A stretch of 20,455 nt of DNA from Actinomycetota bacterium. GTDB taxonomy: Bacteria > Actinomycetota > Actinomycetes > Actinomycetales > Microbacteriaceae. Under the pieces are notes generated by a model, which saw nothing but the letters and a program-made list of their open reading frames with translations, did no database searches and was not told the origin of the DNA. The DNA lies in contig WLNS01000010.1 in assembly GCA_009699665.1 (NCBI GenBank), positions 1 to 20,455 of the forward strand, written 5' to 3'. Position numbers and translations under genes: made by a program. Numbering within the stretch: the first letter of the stretch is position 1; each line of letters opens with the position of its first letter. Below, one piece after another: positions 15,330 to 20,455 of this stretch.

Positions 15330-16085
15330 ATGAACACAACGTTTGCCGATAAATTCACAGGGGATGGTCGCTTGCATAAGCTTCATACGTCGGCAACGGA
15401 ACTCGTGGCCGAACACATCTTCGACGGTGCCACCGTTGCCGTGGGCGGTTTCGGCCTCAGCGGCAATCCCACCGACCTCATTCACGCAGTGCGCGCCTCG
15501 GGCGCCACAAACCTGACGATCGTCTCAAACAATATGGGCGTTGACGGCAAGGGGCTCGGACTGCTCATTGAGAATAACCAGGTCGCCAAGGTCATCTCGT
15601 CGTATGTGGGCGAAAACAAGCTCTTCGCCGAGCAGTTCTTGAGCGGGATTCTCGAAGTAGAGTTCGCGCCGCAGGGGACGCTAGCCGAGCGCATGCGCGC
15701 CGGTGGTGCCGGCATCGCCGGATTCTTCACGAAGACGGGGGTGGGAACTCCCGTTGCCGAGGGCAAGCAATTGCAAGTCTTTGACGACGCGGAATATGTG
15801 CTCGAGCGTGGGATCGTGGCCGACCTCTCGCTCGTCAAGGCACATCGCGGCGACGCCGAGGGCAATCTCGTCTATCGACACACGGCCCGCAACTTCAATC
15901 CGCTCGTGGCCACGTGTGGGCGCGTCACGATTGCCGAGGTCGAGGTCTACGAGGGCGAGTCTTACATCGATCCGGACATCGTGGTCACCCCGGGCATCTT
16001 TGTGCAGCACGTGGTGCTCGCAACCCCCCGCGTGAAAGACATCGAGCAGCGCACGGTTCGCCCACGCCCCGAGGGAAGGGCCTAG
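15330..16085 (+). CDS. 3-oxoacid CoA-transferase, subunit A
   Basis: This 251-aa protein (from ATG 15330) has the CoA-transferase family I alpha-subunit motif VAVGGFGLSGNP near residues 37-47, SNNMGVDGKGLG, and a C-terminal TIAEVEVYE segment. With subunit B it should move CoA from succinyl-CoA (or acetyl-CoA) to a 3-oxo acid, as in the SCOT, AtoDA and PcaIJ enzymes. Which oxo acid cannot be told. The start is uncertain: the ATG has no ribosome site, an in-frame GTG lies at 15318, and a TTG at 15372 follows AGGGGA by 8 to 9 nt and would give a more usual N-terminus. The gene is divergent from the second LysR gene. Its role would be to activate the ring-cleavage end product for thiolysis. Confidence 0.87.
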   Translation: MNTTFADKFTGDGRLHKLHTSATELVAEHIFDGATVAVGGFGLSGNPTDLIHAVRASGATNLTIVSNNMGVDGKGLGLLIENNQVAKVISSYVGENKLFAEQFLSGILEVEFAPQGTLAERMRAGGAGIAGFFTKTGVGTPVAEGKQLQVFDDAEYVLERGIVADLSLVKAHRGDAEGNLVYRHTARNFNPLVATCGRVTIAEVEVYEGESYIDPDIVVTPGIFVQHVVLATPRVKDIEQRTVRPRPEGRA

Positions 16086-16088
16086 ACC

Positions 16089-16745
16089 GTGGCGTGGACG
16101 CGCGAAGAGATGGCGGCACTTGCGGGCCGTAACCTGCGTGACGGGCAGTACGTCAACCTCGGCATAGGTATTCCCACACTGGTCGCTAATTACCTGCCCG
16201 AAGGCGTTCGGGTAACGCTTCAGAGCGAGAACGGCCTACTCGGCATCGGCCCCTTCCCGTTTGATGGCGAAGAAGACGCCGACCTTATTAACGCCGGCAA
16301 GCAGACCGTCACGGTCATGCCCGGATCAAGCTTCTTTGATTCGGCAACGTCGTTCGCCATGATTCGCGGTGGCCACGTGCAGACGGCCATCCTGGGCGCC
16401 CTGCAGGTCTCAGGTCACGGCGATCTCGCGAACTGGCAGATCCCGGGAAAGCTCGTCAAGGGAATGGGCGGCGCCATGGACCTCGTTGCCGGAACCCCGC
16501 ACGTTATCGTGCTCACCGAACACGTCGCTAATGACGGCACGCCCAAGATCGTGACCCACTGCGACCTGCCCCTGACCGGTCAGCGCTGCGTCGACAAGAT
16601 CATCACCGACCTCGCCATCTTCGATGTCACCGAGGACGGTCTCGTGCTCCGTGCGCACTGCGCTGAAACCCGCGTCGAGGCCCTGCGGCCCCTGACTGGA
16701 GCACCCTTCACCGTCGATCTCGATGCGGATTTCGTCGGTCCCTAG
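16089..16745 (+). CDS. 3-oxoacid CoA-transferase, subunit B
   Basis: This 218-aa protein starts at GTG 16089, 3 nt after the subunit A stop, with GGAAGGG 9 nt upstream. It has VNLGIGIPTLVANYL and SENGLLGIGPFP. Glu47 in the SENG motif is the residue that forms the acyl and CoA thioester intermediates in this family. GKQTVTVMPGSSFFDSA and GGHVQTAILGALQVS follow, and a late MGGAMDLVAG segment completes the family pattern. The length is normal for the beta subunit of the two-gene form. It acts in the cytoplasm as an A2B2-type complex. The nearby aromatic genes favour 3-oxoadipate or acetoacetate as acceptor, but a thiolase is not in the window. Confidence 0.9.
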   Translation: MAWTREEMAALAGRNLRDGQYVNLGIGIPTLVANYLPEGVRVTLQSENGLLGIGPFPFDGEEDADLINAGKQTVTVMPGSSFFDSATSFAMIRGGHVQTAILGALQVSGHGDLANWQIPGKLVKGMGGAMDLVAGTPHVIVLTEHVANDGTPKIVTHCDLPLTGQRCVDKIITDLAIFDVTEDGLVLRAHCAETRVEALRPLTGAPFTVDLDADFVGP

Positions 16746-16875
16746 CTTTCGACATGGCTAGCTGGATCCACAGGAACTGCGGATCAGAAAGTTGGGGGTT
16801 CCCATACCTCTCGGCGCACGTTAGCCCAGTTCCTTCCCACGCGGACGGGATTTACTCGTGTAATAAACTCCCTCT

Positions 16876-17307
16876 ATGCCTAGCAAAGAAGAGCTCATAG
16901 CTCATTTCTCAAGTCGCTTGGCTTTTGAGACTGATGCTTCCGATGTTCGTGGGGCGATAGAAGCTTCTGCCGCGTTTGTTCTTGTTGACGTGAGAGGCCA
17001 GAGCTCCTGGGATCAAGGCCGAGCTGCGGCTGCAATTCACATGCCTCACTCAGAAATAACTGAACGAGCGCCCAAAGAGATACCGCTCGACACCCCAGTC
17101 GTTGTTTATTGTTGGGGTCCTGGATGTAATGGTGCTCATAAAGGGGCCGTGAACTTCGCACAGCTTGGTTATCAAGTGAAAGAGATGATTGGTGGCTTTG
17201 AATATTGGGCACGAGAAGGTTATCCCGTGGTTACTGACGCTGGACCCGTTATCAGAGACAAGGACCCTTTGACTGCTCCAGCAAATTCCATTACTTGTGA
17301 CTGTTAA
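16876..17307 (+). CDS. rhodanese-like protein
   Basis: This 143-aa single rhodanese domain has VLVDVRGQSSWDQGRAAAAIHMPHSEI near residues 35-61. The active-site loop is CWGPGCNG, with Cys79 as the probable persulfide carrier and a second Cys84 close by. EMIGGFEYWAREGYP follows. The C-terminus ends ITCDC. The gene has no clear ribosome site and may be leaderless. Base composition is markedly lower in GC than in the catabolic operons (31/60 and 29/60 in two stretches I counted, against about 36/60 in the monooxygenase gene). Family members transfer sulfur or act as redox or phosphatase-like domains. A link to the catabolic pathway is not evident. Confidence 0.83.
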   Translation: MPSKEELIAHFSSRLAFETDASDVRGAIEASAAFVLVDVRGQSSWDQGRAAAAIHMPHSEITERAPKEIPLDTPVVVYCWGPGCNGAHKGAVNFAQLGYQVKEMIGGFEYWAREGYPVVTDAGPVIRDKDPLTAPANSITCDC

Positions 17308-17321
17308 ATTCATTGCGTGAG

Positions 17322-17339
17322 GGGGTCACTGACAACCCC
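17322..17339. terminator. weak hairpin behind the rhodanese gene
   Basis: GGGGT and ACCCC form a 5-bp stem with an 8-nt loop, starting 14 nt past the rhodanese stop. No T-run follows, so termination would be weak at best. Confidence 0.25.
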
Positions 17340-17390
17340 ACAGGTCTGAGCGGGGCCCGACGAGCGGGAACCAGGAATTGTGAGAACGAT

Positions 17391-17420
17391 TTGTCTGGCC
17401 AATCGCGCGTTAAATAAAAT
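17391..17420 (+). promoter_or_regulatory. promoter-like sequence for the lipase-family gene
   Basis: TTGTCT (17391-17396) and TAAAAT (17415-17420) are separated by 18 nt. They match the sigma-70-type -35 and -10 consensus well for this GC-rich background. The lipase GTG lies 26 nt downstream of the -10, with AAGGAG between. Confidence 0.4.
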
Positions 17421-17446
17421 GGACCAAAATTCCGAAGGAGCTTGTC

Positions 17447-18535
17447 GTGTCTTCCGTCCTTATCAAGCAAGAAGAAATCTCCACCCCCATTAAGGGCGCT
17501 GTTGCCTACAGGGTTCACCATCGCTCCCACGACGCAAATGGCCGACCAACTGAATCCACCGGCCTCGTCATTGCACCAGTGGGTCCCGGAGAAAATCGCA
17601 AGGTTCTCAGCTGGGCGCACGGAACTACTGGCATGGGAGACGCGGCCTGCCCGTCTACTCAGCCCGACCCCGCGTGTGAGCTCACCCTCTACTTCGAATC
17701 AGGATCCGAATCCACAATTGACTATGGAGTCCCCGGTCTTCAGACATTCATCGATGAAGGTTGGGTTGTCACTGCGACCGACTACCAGGGAATGGGAACT
17801 CCTGGCCCTCACCAGTACACGGTTAATCGCACAAACGCCATTGATACCATCACCATCGTGCACGCGGCGCGTGAAATGAACGTAGGCGCCGGAACAAAGG
17901 TTGGCGTCTCCGGCTGGTCTCAAGGAGGCGGAACGGCGGCGGCAACTGGTGAGTTGGATGCCGCGGACTATGGTGATCTCGAAATCGTGGGTATTGCGGC
18001 CATGTCACCCGGTGTGCCGGCCGTGGCCATCAAGCTCCCTGGCATGGCCACGTCGTTGTCGTCGAGCGGCACCCCAACCGCGCCAGACCCCCACCTGTTC
18101 ATGATGTTGGGATCTATGACGGAAGCATTCCCCGACACCCTGTCTCTGGACGATGTCTTTACCGATCTGGGAAAGAAGATGTACCGGGAGAATTGGAATA
18201 CGGCAACTGTTCACCACCTCGGGGACATCCTGTCGCGCAACTTCAACCTTTATGGGCCCATGCTTGCGGTCAACAAAGACAAGATGCCTTCGTGGTTCAA
18301 GGCCTTCGAAGCGGTGTCTGCGGCGCAAAAGAAGCCCCTGTGCCCGGTCCTCGTCTTGGTTGATGGTCAAGATCCCGAAGGTCCCGTCCCGCTGGCGTGG
18401 CAGCACGGGTATATCGACGCAATCACGGCACTCGGCCGAGACATCACTTCGTCCACGTACCCAAACGACGACCACTTCTCTTTGCCTCAGGCATGCATCG
18501 ATGAAGCGCGAACCTGGCTGAACTCAAAGTTCTGA
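17447..18535 (+). CDS. secretory-lipase-family alpha/beta hydrolase (no signal peptide)
   Basis: This 362-aa protein starts at GTG 17447, with GAAGGAG 7 to 8 nt upstream. It resembles LIP-type triacylglycerol lipases/esterases: SWAHGTTGMGDAACPS near the oxyanion hole, TDYQGMGTPG, the nucleophile Ser158 in GWSQGGGTAAATGE, a late acid Asp309 in LVDGQDPEGPVP, and His343 in NDDHFSLP. Most relatives are secreted, but the N-terminus (MSSVLIKQEEISTPIKG) has no hydrophobic segment, so this one should be cytoplasmic. GC content is lower than in operons A and B (29/60 in one counted stretch). It may hydrolyse an ester side chain or lactone of the pathway substrate, or be unrelated. It stands alone between intergenic gaps of about 100 bp or more. 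Confidence 0.85.
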   Translation: MSSVLIKQEEISTPIKGAVAYRVHHRSHDANGRPTESTGLVIAPVGPGENRKVLSWAHGTTGMGDAACPSTQPDPACELTLYFESGSESTIDYGVPGLQTFIDEGWVVTATDYQGMGTPGPHQYTVNRTNAIDTITIVHAAREMNVGAGTKVGVSGWSQGGGTAAATGELDAADYGDLEIVGIAAMSPGVPAVAIKLPGMATSLSSSGTPTAPDPHLFMMLGSMTEAFPDTLSLDDVFTDLGKKMYRENWNTATVHHLGDILSRNFNLYGPMLAVNKDKMPSWFKAFEAVSAAQKKPLCPVLVLVDGQDPEGPVPLAWQHGYIDAITALGRDITSSTYPNDDHFSLPQACIDEARTWLNSKF

Positions 18536-18636
18536 GCTGAAACCCTCAGCTGCAACCTGGCTCGGCAGAATTCATTGTTGGCCATGGCGGGCGGAATGAC
18601 ATCTTGACCCTGATAGTTTCTTAATTCAGGAGAAAA

Positions 18637-19587
18637 ATGACGATTAAGCCCCACGGCATTCACCACGTGACCGCCATTGCCCGCGACCCACAGCAGAATG
18701 TCGATTTCTATACCAAGTCTCTGGGCCTGCGTTTGGTGAAACAAACGGTCAACTTTGACGCACCACACGTGTGGCATCTCTATTACGGGGACGAACACGG
18801 TTCACCATCGTCGATTCTCACCTTCTTTCCCTGGCCCGGTGTTCAGAAGGGTCGCGATGGCGCCGGAATGACGAGCGTTACCGCTTTCTCAATTCCAGCA
18901 GAATCGCTGGGCTTCTGGTCGCAGCACCTCAGCGCTCTCGGCATCGAAACTTCTCTCACCACAAACACCGCTCACCACGATGTGCTCGAGCTGCGCGATC
19001 ACGACGGCATGCGCCTTCACCTGGTGGGCACCACGGGCGACACCCGCAGTGGTTGGGATGGCGTGGGAAACATTCCGGCCGAACACGCCATCCGAGGTTT
19101 GCACGCTGTCGAACTCTCGGAAAGCACCATTGACCCCACCGCACATATGCTGCATGACCTGCTCGGCATGACCCATTCCGGTGAGAACGCTGGCCGCGCA
19201 CGTTTCGCTATGGCCGATGGTTCTTCGGGTGCTCAGGTTGAGGTTGTGGGGGGAGTTCACGAGGTGGGCATGCAGGCCGGTGGCACGGTGCACCACGTTG
19301 CCTTTAGTGCGCCAAACCTGGCAACCATGGAGCTCTGGCAGCAGGAGTTGCGCGAGCAAGGTGTGTCTGTCACCGAGATTATGGATCGCCAATATTTTAA
19401 GAGCATCTACTTCAGAGAGCCGGGCGGTGTGCTCTTCGAAATCGCCACCGACGAACCGGGCTTCGCAACTGACGAGCCGCTTCTTGAGCTGGGCCGAACG
19501 TTAAAACTTCCGCCGTGGCTCGAACCCAGCAGAGAGCAGATCGAATCCTCGTTGCCACAGATTAGCGCTGAGCCACATGCCCCATAA
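18637..19587 (+). CDS. MhqO-like ring-cleaving dioxygenase (VOC family)
   Basis: This 316-aa protein starts with ATG behind a strong AGGAG. It has two VOC domains. The N-terminal IHHVTAI (His9/10), FYTKSLGLRLVKQTVNFD and FFPWPG are typical of MhqO/MhqE/LinE-like hydroquinone dioxygenases. The C-terminal domain has HHVAFS (His219/220) and FEIATDEPGF with Glu268. The family cleaves (chloro)hydroquinones or detoxifies quinones in an Fe(II)-dependent way. It overlaps the next gene, an MhqD-like esterase, by 11 bp, which is the usual partnership. A GATAGTTTCT half-site 25 nt upstream partly matches the repeats at operons A and B. Hydroquinone or quinone stress from the monooxygenase pathway is a plausible inducer. 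Confidence 0.87.
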   Translation: MTIKPHGIHHVTAIARDPQQNVDFYTKSLGLRLVKQTVNFDAPHVWHLYYGDEHGSPSSILTFFPWPGVQKGRDGAGMTSVTAFSIPAESLGFWSQHLSALGIETSLTTNTAHHDVLELRDHDGMRLHLVGTTGDTRSGWDGVGNIPAEHAIRGLHAVELSESTIDPTAHMLHDLLGMTHSGENAGRARFAMADGSSGAQVEVVGGVHEVGMQAGGTVHHVAFSAPNLATMELWQQELREQGVSVTEIMDRQYFKSIYFREPGGVLFEIATDEPGFATDEPLLELGRTLKLPPWLEPSREQIESSLPQISAEPHAP

Positions 19588-20191
19588 CGACCTGTCGCGA
19601 CCGCACGTCTTTCACGCGGGCACGTCCTCACGAACGATAGTGGCTTTGCACGGCACCGGTAGTGACGAGCACAATATTCTCGGTCTGGCACGAGCGCTTG
19701 ACCCCACGGCATCCGTCTTGTCGCCACGCGGCATGCACGTCGAGGCGGGAATGAACCGCTTCTTTGAGCGATACGCCGACGGAACATTCAATGAGCAATC
19801 GATTGAGGCAGCGGTGACTAACCTCGCAGAATTCATCGCTGCTGCGATAACCGAGTACGCCATCGATGCCGGCAACATTTTTGCGACCGGATTCAGCAAC
19901 GGCGCAAACACCGCCTCTGCGCTCATCGTTCGTCACCCCGAGCTGCTCGATGGTGCCGCGTTGTTTGGTTCGACGGTTCCGTTCGCCCACGTTGACCCCG
20001 TCGACCTCACCGGCAAAAAAATCTGGCTGGCAAATGGAGATCACGACTCTTATGCCCCGGTAGCTGTGAGCGAGCGGTGGGTTGAGCAGCTTCGCGACTT
20101 CGGCGCTGATGTGACGTGGTTGAGACACCCGGGTGGCCATGAGATCTCGCCAGAGCACGTACAACTTATTGCAGATGAACTGCGAAGCTAA
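19577..20191 (+). CDS. MhqD-like phospholipase/carboxylesterase
   Basis: This 204-aa protein starts at an ATG inside the end of the MhqO-like gene; the ribosome site is weak, so coupling is likely. It has the small alpha/beta hydrolase core of the phospholipase/carboxylesterase family: LHGTGSDEHNI, LSPRGM, the nucleophile Ser107 in GFSNGANTAS, Asp157 in NGDHDSYAPV, and His188 in HPGGHEIS. In Bacillus, MhqD is induced together with ring-cleaving MhqO by quinone-type compounds. Here the order dioxygenase-esterase is kept. It may hydrolyse the ester or lactone formed from the cleaved ring. No MhqR-type MarR repressor gene is present in the window. Confidence 0.86.
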   Translation: MPHNDLSRPHVFHAGTSSRTIVALHGTGSDEHNILGLARALDPTASVLSPRGMHVEAGMNRFFERYADGTFNEQSIEAAVTNLAEFIAAAITEYAIDAGNIFATGFSNGANTASALIVRHPELLDGAALFGSTVPFAHVDPVDLTGKKIWLANGDHDSYAPVAVSERWVEQLRDFGADVTWLRHPGGHEISPEHVQLIADELRS

Positions 20192-20265
20192 GCCCATTCG
20201 GATGCTCTGGAACGTGGCGGGGCGGCCAATAAGAAGCTCGGGGTGTCGGGGCCCACAACGTGCAC

Positions 20266-20302
20266 AGAGGTGGAGCTCACGCGAGTGAACTCCACCTCTT
20301 TC
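20266..20302. terminator. strong bidirectional hairpin terminator
   Basis: AGAGGTGGAG and CTCCACCTCT form a perfect 10-bp stem. Inside it, after one C-A mismatch, TCAC and GTGA pair around a GCGA (GNRA) tetraloop. TTT follows on the plus strand. It lies between the end of the MhqD-like gene and the stop of the converging minus-strand gene and can serve both. Confidence 0.75.
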
Positions 20303-20327
20303 CGGCAACCAGGCCGGGCGCACGTAA

Positions 20328-20455
20328 CTACGTGCGGGATGGGTAGTAGGCCGTCACGTTGACCGTGAAGGTGACGCTCTCGCCGGTTTCTGAGTTCGTC
20401 AGTGTCACATCCGTCATTCCGGGCCCCATGGTGGTGAGTGCCGGAACGAATACCG
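20328..20455 (-). CDS. C-terminal end of a minus-strand protein, beta-rich, cut by the window edge
   Basis: The minus-strand frame ending in TAG at 20330-20328 reads about 42 codons up to the window edge without a stop. The visible tail contains MTDVTLTNSETGESVTFTV and then NVTAYYPSRT. Alternating polar and hydrophobic residues rich in Thr and Val suggest a beta-sandwich or Ig-like domain of a secreted or surface protein. The hairpin at 20266-20302 lies just downstream, which supports this as a real gene end. The product cannot be named. Confidence 0.6.
   Translation of the reverse strand, partial: VFVPALTTMGPGMTDVTLTNSETGESVTFTVNVTAYYPSRT

Noticed and set aside
16771..16800. GGAAC/GTTCC inverted repeat after the CoA-transferase genes
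   Set aside because: The stem is only 5 bp with a 20-nt loop and no T-run; too weak to call a terminator.
1..20455. Mobile elements, CRISPR arrays, tRNA/rRNA genes, defence systems
   Set aside because: No transposase or integrase, no spaced direct repeats, no tRNA-like cloverleaf or rRNA segment, and no nuclease, toxin or defence domain was recognised on either strand.

Overview
The window looks like part of an actinobacterial chromosome, perhaps from Micrococcales/Microbacteriaceae. This rests on roughly 60% GC coding sequence, frequent GTG starts, short intergenic gaps, a DUF2218 protein and typical actinobacterial lipoprotein architecture. The genus cannot be fixed from this sequence. It is an accessory catabolic island for an aromatic, N-heteroaromatic or related cyclic compound. 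No mobile elements, tRNA, rRNA or CRISPR arrays were seen.

Layout. (1) Minus-strand operon A (3802 to 146): type I extradiol ring-cleavage dioxygenase, SDR with a His in place of the catalytic Tyr, BBE-type bicovalent FAD oxidase, and an atypical RpiB-fold isomerase. Spacing is tight, with an ATGA overlap and a 2-nt gap. (2) A Bcr/CflA-type MFS transporter (minus) divergent from a LysR regulator (plus), 83 bp apart. (3) Plus-strand operon B (6222 to 13044): group A flavin monooxygenase, cupin, glyoxalase-fold protein, SDR, C-C-bond alpha/beta hydrolase of the 2,6-dihydroxypseudooxynicotine hydrolase type, NTF2-like protein, SDR, DUF2218 protein and a second Bcr/CflA-like MFS transporter. Several start and stop codons overlap. 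(4) A second LysR regulator followed by an orphan substrate-binding lipoprotein (minus), divergent from a two-subunit 3-oxoacid CoA-transferase (plus). (5) A lower-GC patch holding a rhodanese-like protein and a secretory-lipase-family hydrolase. (6) An MhqO/MhqD-like pair (ring-cleaving VOC dioxygenase plus carboxylesterase). (7) A strong hairpin terminator and the 3' end of a minus-strand gene that leaves the window.

How it may work (inference). A substrate is imported by the MFS proteins and hydroxylated by the flavin monooxygenase. The ring is opened by the extradiol dioxygenase, and the C-C hydrolase cuts the product. The SDRs, FAD oxidase, RpiB-like isomerase, cupin and NTF2-like protein process intermediates, and the CoA-transferase activates a 3-oxo acid for central metabolism. 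Operons A and B carry the same inverted repeat (GATAG-N3-CTATC or a one-base variant) 80 to 107 nt upstream of their first genes. This suggests that one regulator, probably the LysR encoded between them, controls both arms. No classical meta-pathway hydratase or aldolase is present, so the route is not one of the standard Mhp/Bph/Xyl layouts.
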